Shown: in pieces, positions 1 through 9,545 of the stretch
Position numbering within the stretch: position 1 is the stretch's first letter
Layout: each line of letters starts with the position of its first letter
Source: Streptomyces sp. NBC_00335
Lineage (GTDB): Bacteria; Actinomycetota; Actinomycetes; Streptomycetales; Streptomycetaceae
Direction: 5' to 3'
Length of the DNA: 64,000 bases
Assembly (NCBI RefSeq): GCF_036127095.1
Contig: NZ_CP108006.1
Span: 4,889,501 to 4,953,500 of the forward strand
Made by a program: the position numbers and the translations under genes
The notes under the pieces: model-generated
Told to the model about the DNA's origin: nothing
What the model saw: the letters and a program-made list of their open reading frames with translations, nothing else
Database searches by the model: none

Positions 1-330
1 CTGTTCCACTGCACCGCGGGCAAGGACCGTACGGGCTGGGCGAACGCCTCCCTGCTGACCGCCCTCGGCGTGCCGAGCGAGACCGTGATGGCCGACTACC
101 TGGCCAGCAACGACTACCGCAAGGCCGCCAACGACGCGATCCTCTCGCACCTGCCGGCCTCGCACGCCGCCGTCTACAAGCCGCTGCTCGACGTCCGCCC
201 GGAGTACCTGAACGCCGGGTACGACGAGGTCACCGCCAAGTACGGCACCTTCGACACCTACCTCAAGACCGGCCTCGGCATCGACGGCCACGAGCTGAAG
301 CAGCTGAAGAAGGACCTCCTGGTCGGCTGA
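1..330 (+). CDS. Tyrosine-protein phosphatase, C-terminal part (5' end outside window)
   Basis: The reading frame is open from base 1 and ends at a TGA at 328-330. Residues 3-12 form the P-loop signature HCTAGKDRTG: the Cys is the phosphocysteine nucleophile and the Arg binds phosphate. This matches the bacterial tyrosine/serine phosphatase family (Y_phosphatase3 type). The remaining ~97 residues are the helical C-terminal half typical of the family. The N-terminal half, including any signal peptide, lies left of the window, so secreted versus cytoplasmic location cannot be judged. A hairpin follows the stop and separates it from the convergent fbiC gene. Confidence 0.9.
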   Translation: MFHCTAGKDRTGWANASLLTALGVPSETVMADYLASNDYRKAANDAILSHLPASHAAVYKPLLDVRPEYLNAGYDEVTAKYGTFDTYLKTGLGIDGHELKQLKKDLLVG

Positions 331-346
331 ACGCATCCGACCCCGA

Positions 347-389
347 CGTGCGGGCCCTGCCGGGCCGTCCCACCGGCCGGGCCCGCACG
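347..389. terminator. Bidirectional hairpin terminator between phosphatase and fbiC
   Basis: Perfect 11-bp arms (CGTGCGGGCCC and its complement) enclose a GC-rich loop between two convergent genes. There is no long T-run, as is usual in Streptomyces. Confidence 0.6.
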
Positions 390-406
390 GGTGTGTGGGG
401 TCCGCG

Positions 407-2998
407 TCAGTCCAGGACCGGCAGCAGTTCCGGCAGGTGGCCGTCCGAGGCGCGGGCCGCGGCCTGGCGTTCCTCCGGGACCTCGCCGTAGAGGGTCGTA
501 CGGGCCTTCGCGGGCCGGCCGGCCGCCTCGGCGACGGCGATCAGGTCCTGCACGGACTTGTACGAGCCGTAACTCGATCCCGCCATGCGGGAGATGGTCT
601 CCTCCATCAGGGTCCCGCCCAGGTCGTTGGCGCCCGAGCGGAGCATCTGCGCCGCGCCCTCCGAGCCCAGCTTCACCCAGCTGGTCTGGATGTTGGTGAT
701 GTGGGGGTGGAGCAGGATGCGGGCCATCGCCGTCACCGCGCGGTTGTCGCGCACCGTCGGGCCGGGGCGGGCGATGCCCGCCAGGTAGACGGGGGCGTTG
801 GTGTGGATGAAGGGCAGCGTCACGAACTCCGTGAAGCCCTCCACACCCTTCGCCCGCGCGTCCTGCTGCATGCGGGCCAGCGTGCGGAAGTGGCCCAGCC
901 AGTGCCGGGGCTGGTCCACGTGGCCGTACATCATGGTGGAGGAGGAGCGGATGCCGAGCTCGTGCGCGGTGGAGACCACGTCGATCCAGTCCGCCGTCGG
1001 CAGCTTGCCCTTGGTGAGGACCCAGCGGACCTCGTCGTCCAGGATCTCCGCCGCGGTACCGGGGATGGAGTCGAGGCCGGCCTCCTTGGCCGCCGTCAGC
1101 CAGTCCCGTACCGACATCCCCGTGCGCGTCGCCCCGTTGACGACCTCCATCGGGGAGAAGGCGTGCACGTGCATGCCCGGCACGCGCTCCTTCACCGCCC
1201 GCGCGATGTCGAAGTAGGCCGTCCCCGGCAGGTCCGGGTGGATGCCGCCCTGCATGCACACCTCGACCGCGCCCACGTCCCAGGCCTGGGCGGCCCGGTC
1301 GGCGACCTGGTCGAGGGAGAGGGTGTACGCGTCCGCGTCGGTGCGGCGCTGCGCGAAGGCGCAGAACCGGCAGCCGGTGTAACAGACGTTGGTGAAGTTG
1401 ATGTTGCGGGTCACGATGTACGTGACGTCCTCGCCCACCACCGACTTGCGCAGGTCGTCCGCGATCCGGCACAGCGCGTCCAGCGCCGGGCCGTCCGCGT
1501 GGAGCAGGGCGAGCGCCTGCTCGTCGGTGAGCTTCGTCGGATCGTCGGCGGCCTGCGCGAGCGCCCCCCGCACGTCGGTGTCGATGCGCTCGGGGACCAT
1601 CCCGGGGGCCGCGGCCTCGCGCAGGGCCTCCCAGTCGCCGTAGACCTCGTCGAAGTCGTCGCGGCGGTCGCCGGTACGGCCCTGCGTGTCGATGGTGGTG
1701 TGCAGGTCGGTGCGGCCGTAGGCGGTGAAGGCCTCGTCCGGCTCCTGCCACGGCCGGCCCTCGACGGTCGCCGACTCGTCCGCGAGCCCGCTGTCCGCGT
1801 CGGCCAGGGCGCGTACGTGGGGCAGCAGGCGGGGGTCCAGCCAGGGCTCGCCGCGCTGGAGGAACTCCGGGTAGATGGTGAGGCGTTCGCGGAGCGCGAA
1901 GCCGGCGGCCGCGGTGCGCTCGGCGAGCTCCTCGATGTGCGGCCAGGGGCGCTCGGGGTTCACGTGGTCGGGGGTGAGCGGGGAGACCCCGCCCCAGTCG
2001 TCGATGCCGGCGCCGATGAGCAGCGCGTACTCGGAGTCCACCAGGTTCGGCGGGGCCTGGATGCGGGCGCTCGGGCCGAGGATGTGGCGGGCCACGGCGA
2101 TGGCCGCGGCGAGCTCCTCCAGCTCCGCGTCGGGCATGCCGCGCATGGCCGTGTCGGGCTTGGCCCGGAAGTTCTGGACGATGACTTCCTGGATGCCGTG
2201 GTAGCTGCGCTGGATCCGGCGCAGCTCGAAGAAGGCGTCCGCGCGCTCCGCGTAGGACTCGCCGATGCCGATCAGCACCCCGGTGGTGAAGGGGACGTTG
2301 GAGCGGCCCGCGTCCTCCAGGACGCGCAGCCGGACGGCCGGGTCCTTGTCGGGGGAGCCGTGGTGGGGGCCGCCGGGCTCGGACCACAGCCGGGTGGCGG
2401 TGGTCTCCAGCATCATCCCCATCGACGGGGCCACCGGCTTGAGGCGCTGCAGGTCCGACCAGGACAGCACGCCGGGGTTGAGGTGCGGGAGGAGGCCGGT
2501 CTCCTCCAGGACGCGGATGGCCATGGCGCGCACGTAGGCGAGGGTGTCGTCGTAGCCGTGCGCGTCGAGCCACTCGCGGGCCTCGGGCCAGCGGTCCTCG
2601 GGCCGGTCGCCGAGCGTGAACAGGGCTTCCTTGCAGCCCATGGCCGCGCCCTTGCGGGCTATGTCGAGGACCTCGTCGGGGGAGAGGTACATGCCGTGGC
2701 CCTCGCGGCGGAGCTTGCCGGGGACCGTGACGAAGGTGCAGTAGTGGCACTTGTCGCGGCACAGGCGGGTGAGGGGGATGAAGACCTTGCGCGAGTACGT
2801 GATGACGCCGGGCCGGCCGGCGGCTTCGAGTCCGGAGTCCCGCACCCGGGCGGCGGAGGCGGCGAGGTCCTTCAGGGCCTCGCCGCGCGCCTGGAGGAGC
2901 ACGGCCGCCTCGGTCGCGTCGAGCGCGACGCCGTCGCGGGCGCGGCGGAGCGCGCGGCGCATCGAGTTCTCGGTCGGAGCGTCACTCGGAGTGGTCAT
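407..2998 (-). CDS. fbiC: Bifunctional 7,8-didemethyl-8-hydroxy-5-deazariboflavin (FO) synthase
   Basis: 863 residues, the normal length for the fused CofG/CofH enzyme of actinobacteria. It makes FO, the chromophore of coenzyme F420, from tyrosine and a ribityl pyrimidine by two radical-SAM reactions. Both [4Fe-4S] cluster motifs are visible: CRDKCHYC in the N-terminal CofG half and CYTGCRFC in the C-terminal CofH half, each C-x3-C-x2-C. The start is the ATG at 2998. The gene is monocistronic; the next upstream gene (an SDR) is 40 bp away on the same strand. Several very long antisense ORFs cross it but are GC-skew shadows. Confidence 0.96.
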   Translation of the reverse strand: MTTPSDAPTENSMRRALRRARDGVALDATEAAVLLQARGEALKDLAASAARVRDSGLEAAGRPGVITYSRKVFIPLTRLCRDKCHYCTFVTVPGKLRREGHGMYLSPDEVLDIARKGAAMGCKEALFTLGDRPEDRWPEAREWLDAHGYDDTLAYVRAMAIRVLEETGLLPHLNPGVLSWSDLQRLKPVAPSMGMMLETTATRLWSEPGGPHHGSPDKDPAVRLRVLEDAGRSNVPFTTGVLIGIGESYAERADAFFELRRIQRSYHGIQEVIVQNFRAKPDTAMRGMPDAELEELAAAIAVARHILGPSARIQAPPNLVDSEYALLIGAGIDDWGGVSPLTPDHVNPERPWPHIEELAERTAAAGFALRERLTIYPEFLQRGEPWLDPRLLPHVRALADADSGLADESATVEGRPWQEPDEAFTAYGRTDLHTTIDTQGRTGDRRDDFDEVYGDWEALREAAAPGMVPERIDTDVRGALAQAADDPTKLTDEQALALLHADGPALDALCRIADDLRKSVVGEDVTYIVTRNINFTNVCYTGCRFCAFAQRRTDADAYTLSLDQVADRAAQAWDVGAVEVCMQGGIHPDLPGTAYFDIARAVKERVPGMHVHAFSPMEVVNGATRTGMSVRDWLTAAKEAGLDSIPGTAAEILDDEVRWVLTKGKLPTADWIDVVSTAHELGIRSSSTMMYGHVDQPRHWLGHFRTLARMQQDARAKGVEGFTEFVTLPFIHTNAPVYLAGIARPGPTVRDNRAVTAMARILLHPHITNIQTSWVKLGSEGAAQMLRSGANDLGGTLMEETISRMAGSSYGSYKSVQDLIAVAEAAGRPAKARTTLYGEVPEERQAAARASDGHLPELLPVLD

Positions 2999-3038
2999 GG
3001 CCCGAGCATACGATCCGCTCGCGCGCGCACGGAGGGGC

Positions 3039-3830
3039 TCATCGCATCAGCTCCCCGGCGTTGACCAGCAGGGACTGGCCGGTTATCGCCCGTGCCCGGT
3101 CGGAGGCGAGGAATGCGGCGGCGTCGGCGACGTCCCCGTCGGTGGCCAGGTCCGGCAGCGCCATGCGGTCGGTGAGGCGGGAGTGCACCTCCGCCTCCGG
3201 CACGCCTTCGGTGTGCGCGGTGAAGGTGACGAAGGCCTGGACCGGGGGTCCCCACATCCAGCCGGGGAGGACGGTGTTCACGCGGATGCGGTGCGGGCCG
3301 AGCTCGCGGGCCATGGAGTACATGGCGGAGGTCAGCGCGCCCTTGGAGGCGGCGTAGGCGGCCTGCTGCACCTCGTTGGGGGAGGCGATGGCGGACTGCG
3401 TGCCGATGATGACGACGGAGCCGCCGGCGCGCTTCAGCGCGGGCAGGCAGGCGCGGGTCATGCGCAGGGTGCCGAGCAGGTTCACGTCGAGGATCTGCTG
3501 CCAGGTGCCGAAGTCGGCGTCCTCCAGGCCTCCGAAGTACGAGTCCCAGGCGGCGACGTGGACGACGGCGTCGATGCCGCCGAAGCGGTCGGTGGCGAGG
3601 GCGGCGAGGGCCTCGCACTGGCGCTCGTCGGAGATGTCGGTCGGCAGGTACGCGGTGTGCGTGCCGTCGGGGTCGATCTCGGCGGCGGCCTTGGCGAGGT
3701 TGGCCTCGGTCCGCGCCCCGAGCACGGCGTTGCCGCCGTCGCGGACGACGGTGGCGGCGACCTGGTGGCCGAGGCCGGCGCCCACGCCGGAGACGATGAC
3801 GGTCTTGCCCTGCAGCAGTAGCGGCGACAT
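3039..3830 (-). CDS. SDR family NAD(P)-dependent oxidoreductase
   Basis: 263-residue classical short-chain dehydrogenase/reductase. The N-terminal cofactor loop reads SGVGAGLG (GxxxGxG type) and the catalytic YxxxK is seen as YAASK after a conserved Ser in GTQSA. A strong AGGAGG ribosome binding site lies 7 bp before the ATG at 3830. It sits just upstream of fbiC on the same strand, so the two may be cotranscribed, but nothing in the sequence identifies the substrate. Confidence 0.9.
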   Translation of the reverse strand: MSPLLLQGKTVIVSGVGAGLGHQVAATVVRDGGNAVLGARTEANLAKAAAEIDPDGTHTAYLPTDISDERQCEALAALATDRFGGIDAVVHVAAWDSYFGGLEDADFGTWQQILDVNLLGTLRMTRACLPALKRAGGSVVIIGTQSAIASPNEVQQAAYAASKGALTSAMYSMARELGPHRIRVNTVLPGWMWGPPVQAFVTFTAHTEGVPEAEVHSRLTDRMALPDLATDGDVADAAAFLASDRARAITGQSLLVNAGELMR

Positions 3831-3938
3831 GGTGCGGCCTCCTGACGACCCGGGGGATCTGACGGGGCGTCAGGGTACGGGGCGGGGCGCGGGGAGGGAA
3901 GGGGGCGGGCGGCGCCGTCGCCGTCGCCGAAGGCCCGT

Positions 3939-4718
3939 TCAGGCGGTTCTGACGACGGTCCCGGCGCTTTCCAGTGCGGCCACCTCGGCGGGGGCTGCGG
4001 TGGTGTCGGTGACGAGGGTGTGCAGGAGCGTCGAGGGGCCGACGTGGGCGTAGGCGGTGCGGCCGAGCTTGCCGCCGTCCGCGGCGACGATGGTGCGGCG
4101 GGCCACGGCGATGCCCGCCTTCTTCACCGCGGCGTCGTCGAGGTCGTAGGCGGTCAGGCCGTCGGCCGCGCTCAGCCCGCAGCAGCCGATGACGGCGGTG
4201 TCGAAGCGCAGGGCCGCCAGTGAGGCGAGGGTGAGGGGGCCGGTGAGGGCCTGCTCCGCGGCGCGGGGCTGTCCGCCGGGCACCACCAGCGTGGCCCGGC
4301 CGGGCGTCTCGCTGAGCAGGTGGATGGCCTGCAGGGACAGGGGCATCACGGTGACGGGCCGCTCGCGCAGGAGCCGGGCGACCTCCAGGCAGGTGGTGCC
4401 GCTGTCCAGCAGCACGCTCTCGCCGTCGGCGATGAGTGCGCAGACCTCGGCCGCGATCCGGCGCTTGGCCTCGACCGCCTCGTGCGCGCGCAGCGCGAAG
4501 GGCGGCTCCTCGCCCCTGAGCATCAGGGTGCGCGCCCCGCCGCGGACGCGTTCGAGGGCGCCCTGGGCGGCCAGGGCATCGAGGTCGCGCCGGATGGTCA
4601 TCTCGGAGGCCCCGGTCAGCTCCGCGAGCTCCTGGACCGTGGCGCTGCCCGAGTCCCTGACGGCCTTCGCGATCAGCCCGTGCCGGTCTGCGTTGCTCAT
4701 GTCGCGATTGAACACCAT
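3939..4718 (-). CDS. DeoR/GlpR-family transcriptional regulator
   Basis: About 259 residues. The N-terminus carries the DeoR winged HTH (QELAELTGASEMTIRRDLDAL), followed by a sugar-isomerase-like effector domain with the typical DSGTT phosphosugar-binding loop. I chose the ATG at 4718 because GGAG stands 4 bp before it. An upstream TTG (4736) and a downstream ATG (4700) are alternatives without a clear ribosome binding site. It is divergent from an MFS transporter. Two palindromes in the shared promoter suggest it represses itself and the transporter. A phosphorylated sugar is the expected inducer from family knowledge; its identity is unknown. Confidence 0.9.
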   Translation of the reverse strand: MVFNRDMSNADRHGLIAKAVRDSGSATVQELAELTGASEMTIRRDLDALAAQGALERVRGGARTLMLRGEEPPFALRAHEAVEAKRRIAAEVCALIADGESVLLDSGTTCLEVARLLRERPVTVMPLSLQAIHLLSETPGRATLVVPGGQPRAAEQALTGPLTLASLAALRFDTAVIGCCGLSAADGLTAYDLDDAAVKKAGIAVARRTIVAADGGKLGRTAYAHVGPSTLLHTLVTDTTAAPAEVAALESAGTVVRTA

Positions 4719-4725
4719 CAAGCTC

Positions 4726-4776
4726 CGAACATTCAAAATGTTCGATAGTGCTGTTTACGAACATCAATCATGTTCG
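4726..4776. promoter_or_regulatory. Paired palindromic operators between DeoR-type regulator and MFS gene
   Basis: Two inverted repeats with the same arms: CGAACATT-3 bp-AATGTTCG at 4726-4744 and CGAACAT-5 bp-ATGTTCG at 4758-4776. Their centres are 32 bp apart, about three helical turns, so two dimers would bind the same face of the DNA. The first overlaps the 5' region of the regulator and the second sits about 14 bp before the MFS start codon. Confidence 0.75.
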
Positions 4777-4789
4777 TTATGGTGGCCGC

Positions 4790-6121
4790 ATGGAACGTTC
4801 GCTGCGAACCGCCCGAGTGGCGACCTACGTCTACTTCGTCCTGTGCGGCACCCTGATGGGCGCATGGGTGGTGCACATCCCCGCCATCGAGGAGCGCGTG
4901 GGCATCAGCCACGCGGCCCTGGGCGGCCTGCTGGTGCTGCTCGGGCTCGGGGCCTTCCTCGGGATGCGCGTGGCCGGCGGGCTGACCGACCGGCTCGGCG
5001 CACGCGTCGTGATCCCCGCCGCCGGCGTACTGTGCGGCGCGACCCTGGTGCTACCCGGTCTCGCCCGCGAGCCGTGGACACTGGCGGGCGCCCTGCTGGT
5101 CTTCGGCTTCTGCAACGGCTGTCTGGACGTCGGCATGAACGCCCACGCCGTGCACGTGGAGAAGGCGTACGGCCGGCCCGTCATGTCGGGCTTCCACGCC
5201 ACCTTCTCGGTCGGCGGCGTCCTGGCCGCGCTCGTCGCGGCGGGCGCCGTGAGCGCCGGCCTGAACCCGGCCGCGGCCCTGGCCGCCACGGGAGCCGTGG
5301 GCATCGTGATCGCCCTGGCCGCGGCACGGTCCCTGCTGTCGACCGCTCCTGCCGCCTCCGCTACAGCCCCCGCCGCCTCCGCCCCCGCCGCCTCCGCCCC
5401 CGCCGCCTCCGCCGCCGACAGCGGCCCGGCGGAGGGGGCCGGGGCGCCACCGGCCGCAGCGCGCCACAGCGCCGCCGGGCGCATCCGGCTCCTCGCCGTC
5501 CTCGCGCTGATGGTCATGCTCTGCGAGGGCGCCGCCAACGACTGGAGCGCCCTGCACCTGAAGGACGTACTCGGCGCTTCCGCCGCCACGGCCGCCTTCG
5601 CGTACGGCACCTTCGCGGCGTCCATGACCGCCGGCCGGCTGCTCGCCGACCGCTTCGTCTCCCGGTTCGGCTCCGTGGCGATCCTGCGCCACGGCGCCGC
5701 CACGGCCGCCGTCGGCATCACGCTCGTGGCCCTCGGCCCGTGGATGTGGACCGCGTTCACCGGCTGGGCACTGTTCGGTCTGGGCCTGTCGGGCTGTGTC
5801 CCACAGCTGTTCAGTGCGGCCGGGCACGCCGACCCGGCCGCCGCCGGCGCCAACGTCTCCCGGGTCGCGGGGCTCGGCTACGTCGGCATGCTCGCCGGCC
5901 CCGCCGTCATCGGCTGGCTGTCCCACCTCGTCGCCCTGAACCACGCCTTCGTCCTGCTGACCCTGCTCTGCGGGACCACCGCCGCGGCCGCCGGGGTCCT
6001 GCGCACCGGATCCGACCGCAACCGCCCGAGCCCGACCCCCTCCGCGCCGCACACCCCCGCGCCGCACACCCCCTCGGCTCACACCCCCGCCGCTCGCACC
6101 GCCCCAGGAGCTCCGGAATGA
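4790..6121 (+). CDS. MFS transporter
   Basis: 443-residue major facilitator with about 12 hydrophobic segments. After the first helices comes the loop GGLTDRLGARVV, a variant of the MFS GxxxDRxGRR signature, with a related loop (GRLLADRFVSRFG) in the second half. Between the halves is a ~30-residue Ala/Pro/Ser-rich cytoplasmic linker encoded by repeated GCCTCCGCCCCC units. The ATG at 4790 has GGTGG upstream and lies just after the operator pair; an ATG-like start at 4748 would run through the operator and is unlikely. It is translationally coupled to the downstream HAD gene. Regulation by the divergent DeoR-type protein is inferred. Similar Streptomyces proteins are annotated as sugar or drug exporters; the substrate is unknown. 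Confidence 0.88.
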   Translation: MERSLRTARVATYVYFVLCGTLMGAWVVHIPAIEERVGISHAALGGLLVLLGLGAFLGMRVAGGLTDRLGARVVIPAAGVLCGATLVLPGLAREPWTLAGALLVFGFCNGCLDVGMNAHAVHVEKAYGRPVMSGFHATFSVGGVLAALVAAGAVSAGLNPAAALAATGAVGIVIALAAARSLLSTAPAASATAPAASAPAASAPAASAADSGPAEGAGAPPAAARHSAAGRIRLLAVLALMVMLCEGAANDWSALHLKDVLGASAATAAFAYGTFAASMTAGRLLADRFVSRFGSVAILRHGAATAAVGITLVALGPWMWTAFTGWALFGLGLSGCVPQLFSAAGHADPAAAGANVSRVAGLGYVGMLAGPAVIGWLSHLVALNHAFVLLTLLCGTTAAAAGVLRTGSDRNRPSPTPSAPHTPAPHTPSAHTPAARTAPGAPE

Positions 6122-6153
6122 GCAGCTCACCCCCTGCGGAAGGAACCCCCGCC

Positions 6154-6771
6154 ATGTCCACGGACCGCCCCATCGTGCTGTTCGACCTCTTCGGCGTCAT
6201 CGCACGCCACCAGCGCCCCGGCGCCATGGACGCGATGGCCGCACTGAGCGGCGCGCCCACGGACGCCTTCGCCGCCGCCTACTGGGACTGCCGCCGGCCC
6301 TACGACGCCGGAGAGTTCTCCGCGTCCCGGTACTGGACGGCCGTCCTGCGCCGGCTGGCACGCCCCGACCACCCCGACACCGTCGAGGAGCTGCGGCTCG
6401 CCGACATCGACAGCTGGTCGCGCGTCGACGAGCGCATGGTCGCCTACGCGCAGTCCCTGCGGGAGGTCGCCGAGGTCGCCCTGCTGTCCAACATCCCCGC
6501 CGATCACGCGGACGCCTTCCTCGCCGCCCAGCCCTGGCTGCACCAGCTCGACCACGTCGCCTTCTCCGGGAAGATCCGCGCGGCCAAACCGGACCCGGCG
6601 GCCTTCCGGCACTGCGTCGCCGCCCTGAAGGCCGACCCCGCCGACTTCCTCTTCGTCGACGACCGCGACGAGAACGTACGCGCGGCGCGGGCCCTCGGCA
6701 TGAGCGGACACGTCTTCACCGGGCACGCCGAGCTGGCAACCGCCCTCGACGCCTGGCTGCCGGCCCGGTGA
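6154..6771 (+). CDS. HAD-superfamily hydrolase
   Basis: About 205 residues. Haloacid-dehalogenase-like phosphatase: motif I DLFG (first Asp nucleophile; the usual second Asp is replaced by Gly, as in some HADs), motif II LLSN, motif III Lys in GKIRAAKPDP and motif IV DDRDEN. The ATG at 6154 has GGAAGGA 8 bp upstream. An in-frame ATG at 6118 overlaps the MFS stop as ATGA behind AGGAG and would add 12 residues. Either way it belongs to the MFS transcription unit and may dephosphorylate the imported or exported compound. Confidence 0.86.
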   Translation: MSTDRPIVLFDLFGVIARHQRPGAMDAMAALSGAPTDAFAAAYWDCRRPYDAGEFSASRYWTAVLRRLARPDHPDTVEELRLADIDSWSRVDERMVAYAQSLREVAEVALLSNIPADHADAFLAAQPWLHQLDHVAFSGKIRAAKPDPAAFRHCVAALKADPADFLFVDDRDENVRAARALGMSGHVFTGHAELATALDAWLPAR

Positions 6772-6792
6772 CCACGGCCCGTCCGGCGAGGC

Positions 6793-7986
6793 TCAGGCTC
6801 CCGCCAGCCTGCGCAGGCCCTCCTCGATCTCCTCCGGCGTGTGCGTCGTGAACGACAGGCGCAGGGTTCGGGGGTCCGGGGTCGCGGCGAAGAAAGGGGC
6901 TCCGGGGACGAAGGCGACGCCCCGCGAGGTGGCCGCGCGGAGGAGGGGGGTCGCGTCGTGGCCTTCGGGGAGGCGGGCCCAGACGAACATGCCGCCCTCC
7001 GGGCGGTTCCACGTGGAGCCCGGGGGCAGGGCGTCGGGCAGGCCCGACAGGAGGGCGTCGCGCCGGATCCGGTACGCGTCGCGGACCCGCGCCACGTGGG
7101 CGTCCAGGTCCACCGTCCGCAAGTACTCCGCCGCCGCCAGCTGGTCCACCGTCGAGGTGTGCAGGTCCGCCGCCTGCTTCGCGAGGACCGCCCCGCGCAA
7201 CAGCGCGGCGGGGGCGCGCAGCCAGCCGAGCCGGAGGCCGGGGGCCATCACCTTCGAGAAGCTGCCGAGGAGCGCGGTGCGGTCCTCGGCCCCCGGGTGC
7301 GCGGCGAGCCAGGGCAGTTCGCGGCCCTCGTAGCGGAGGTCTCCGTACGGGTCGTCCTCCAGCAGCCACAGCCCGAGCCGGGCCGCGAGCGCCGCGATCT
7401 CCGCGCGGCGGGCGGCGGGGAGGGTGCGGCCGGTCGGGTTCTGGAAGGTGGGGACCGTGTAGAGCAGCTTGGGGCGTTCGCGGGCGATCAGCTCCGCCAG
7501 CGCGTCCGGGAGGATGCCCTCGTCGTCGCAGGGCACGGGGATCACCCGGGCGCCGGCGAGCCGGAACCCCTGGAGGGCCGCCAGGTAGGTGGGGTCCTCG
7601 ACGAGCACCGCGTCGCCCGGCTCGATCAGCGCGGTCGTGATCAGGCCGAGCCCCTGCTGCGATCCGGTGGTGATCAGCAGGTCGTCCGCGGTGGTCGCCG
7701 GCCCGCGCCGGTCGATCCGGGCGGCCACCGCCGTGCGCAGTTCGGGGGCGCCCTCGGTGGTCGAGTACTGGAGGGCGCGCCGGGCGGACCGCGCGAAGGC
7801 GGAGTCGTACGCGGCCCGCAGGCCCTCGGTGTCGAAGAGTTCGGGCGCGGGCAGGCCGCCGGCGAAGGAGATCATGCCGGGCTGCGCGGTGACGGCGAGG
7901 ATCTCGCGCACGGCGGAGGGGGCGGTCGTACGGATCCGGGCGGCGAAGGGCGGCGGAGCGGTGGACGCGGGCGCTGAGGCGGGCAC
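6793..7986 (-). CDS. PLP-dependent aminotransferase, class I/II fold (MocR/LysN-like without HTH)
   Basis: 397 residues, GTG start. Fold-type I aminotransferase with the conserved PTFQNPTG substrate loop, the DDPYGDL Asp/Tyr that contact the PLP ring, and GSFSKVMAPGLRLGW containing the Schiff-base Lys. It resembles the aminotransferase part of MocR proteins and 2-aminoadipate aminotransferases (LysN) but lacks an N-terminal winged helix. It is convergent with the HAD gene and divergent from the next gene. Substrate unknown. Confidence 0.9.
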   Translation of the reverse strand: MPASAPASTAPPPFAARIRTTAPSAVREILAVTAQPGMISFAGGLPAPELFDTEGLRAAYDSAFARSARRALQYSTTEGAPELRTAVAARIDRRGPATTADDLLITTGSQQGLGLITTALIEPGDAVLVEDPTYLAALQGFRLAGARVIPVPCDDEGILPDALAELIARERPKLLYTVPTFQNPTGRTLPAARRAEIAALAARLGLWLLEDDPYGDLRYEGRELPWLAAHPGAEDRTALLGSFSKVMAPGLRLGWLRAPAALLRGAVLAKQAADLHTSTVDQLAAAEYLRTVDLDAHVARVRDAYRIRRDALLSGLPDALPPGSTWNRPEGGMFVWARLPEGHDATPLLRAATSRGVAFVPGAPFFAATPDPRTLRLSFTTHTPEEIEEGLRRLAGA

Positions 7987-8114
7987 GAGGTCTCCTTCGG
8001 GAGGCGGGTGCGCGCATCGTAGCGGCGGGAAAGTGTAGATGGCACCTATGTATCGGATGCTGAACTGCGGCCAGGGGCTCCCTATCTGACGTCACATCAG
8101 CTAGACCGTGTTCC

Positions 8115-8960
8115 ATGACAGCAGACGAGCGGAACACCCGGGCCGACGACTACGCCGAGCTCGCCTCGGTCGGCCCCTACGGAGTCCACCCCGGCCACGC
8201 GCTGATCACCATGGTCGAGCCGCACCCGGGCCACGAGTTCGCGTACAACCGCTGGTACGAGGACGACCACTACTACGCCGGCGCCATGGCCATGCCCTGG
8301 ATGTACGCCGGCCGCCGCTGGGTGGCCACCCGCGAGCTCCAGGAGCTGCGCTACCCGGAGAAGTCGGCCGTGGCCCAGCCCGTGACCGCCGGGTGCTACA
8401 TCTCCACGTACTGGGTCACCGCGGGCCGCTACGACGAGCACATGAAGTGGACCGTCGGCATCAACAAGCGCCTCAACCGCGACGGCCGCGTCTACCAGGA
8501 CCGCACCCACGTCTTCACCGCGTTCCAGGACCACGAGGCCACCGTCTACCGGGACGGCGCCGCCGGCCCCCGCGACTTCCACGCCCTCGACCACCCCTAC
8601 GGCGGGCTCGTCGTCCAGGTCGTCGACGCGGAGGGCCCGGAGCAGCGGGCCGAGCTGCTGGAGTGGCTGCGCTCGCGCGCCCTGCCGAAGCGGCTGGCCG
8701 GTTCCCCGGCCGCGATGGTCACGGTCTTCCGGCCGACCCCGCTGCCCGGGGACCGGATGACGTACGTGAAGCAGGTGGAGGGCGTCGACACCCGGCTGAC
8801 CCTGCTGTGGTTCCTGGAGGACGACCCGCGCAGCTGCTGGGACCGGTTCCAGGGGCTGGACGCCGAGGTCGCGGAGTCGGGGCTGGGACGGGTGGAGCTG
8901 GTGGCGCCCTTCATCCCCACGGTGCCGGGGACGGACCGGTACGTCGATCAGCTGCGGTAG
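8115..8960 (+). CDS. Conserved hypothetical protein, probable dimeric alpha/beta barrel
   Basis: 281 residues, ATG at 8115. Soluble and acidic, with no signal peptide or membrane segment. The N-terminal half (ITMVEPHPGHEFAYNRWYED) has the look of EthD-like dimeric ferredoxin-fold proteins, with clustered His, Trp and Tyr; a second similar half begins near residue 150. Monocistronic and divergent from the aminotransferase. Fold is inferred; no function is recognised. Confidence 0.7.
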   Translation: MTADERNTRADDYAELASVGPYGVHPGHALITMVEPHPGHEFAYNRWYEDDHYYAGAMAMPWMYAGRRWVATRELQELRYPEKSAVAQPVTAGCYISTYWVTAGRYDEHMKWTVGINKRLNRDGRVYQDRTHVFTAFQDHEATVYRDGAAGPRDFHALDHPYGGLVVQVVDAEGPEQRAELLEWLRSRALPKRLAGSPAAMVTVFRPTPLPGDRMTYVKQVEGVDTRLTLLWFLEDDPRSCWDRFQGLDAEVAESGLGRVELVAPFIPTVPGTDRYVDQLR

Positions 8961-9151
8961 GCCGGGCGTCCGGGCCTCCGGACATGGCCGAGCCCCCTCG
9001 GCAGGCGACGGCGGGCCGGTCGAGAGGGCTCCAGTCAGTGGTGCAGGTGGTGCTGGTGGCGCTAATCGTGCGGTGGATCCGGATCTGGATCTGGATCCGG
9101 CTCCGGTGCCGCGGATCGTGTGACGGCCGGCGGGGAGGGGCACCTCGACGT

Positions 9152-9361
9152 TCAGGCGAGGCGCCCCAGGCGGCCCTCGGTCACGTCGGCGACGAACGAG
9201 GTCCAGGAGCCGGGCGCGAAGGTGAGGGACGGACCGTCCTGCACCTTCGAGTCGCGGACCGCGATGGACTCCATGACGGGGGACTTGACCTCGACGCAGG
9301 CGCCGTTGGCGGAGTACGAGGACTTGGTCCAGTTTTCCGTTGCACCTTGACGAATAGCCAT
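9152..9361 (-). CDS. DUF397 domain protein
   Basis: 69 residues: the single DUF397 domain with its hallmark W-x-KSSYS start, the GACVEV centre and VRDSK, then a short tail. The ATG at 9361 has GGAGA 5 bp upstream; longer in-frame starts lack a site. It lies 184 bp downstream of the Scr1-type regulator on the same strand. Such pairs are common in Streptomyces developmental loci, where they behave like regulator/partner modules. Confidence 0.9.
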   Translation of the reverse strand: MAIRQGATENWTKSSYSANGACVEVKSPVMESIAVRDSKVQDGPSLTFAPGSWTSFVADVTEGRLGRLA

Positions 9362-9545
9362 GTTTCTCTCCGGTTCAGCGAGTGGTTCCGGTTTCATGTC
9401 GGCCATTGATCCGGCTGACGTGATCGACGCTACCGGCAGCACCCCTGGTGCGAAGGGGGCGTTCACCCGACCGAGTGGCATATTCCATTCAGGCCTTCTG
9501 CGGCCGGGGAGTGACGGTGTACCGTACGGGCCCTTTCGCAGGACC

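Noticed and set aside
258..2762. 834-residue ORF antisense-frame to fbiC
   Set aside because: Arg/Pro/Gly/His-rich shadow of the real 863-residue FO synthase on the same strand in another frame.
5341..5424. GCCTCCGCCCCC repeats as a CRISPR-like or regulatory repeat
   Set aside because: They are in-frame codons of the Ala/Ser/Pro linker between the two MFS halves; no CRISPR array is present anywhere in the window.
9065..9110. GGATC-rich repeat after the 8115 gene
   Set aside because: Short simple sequence (GGATCTGGATCC-type) without a hairpin or conserved context.
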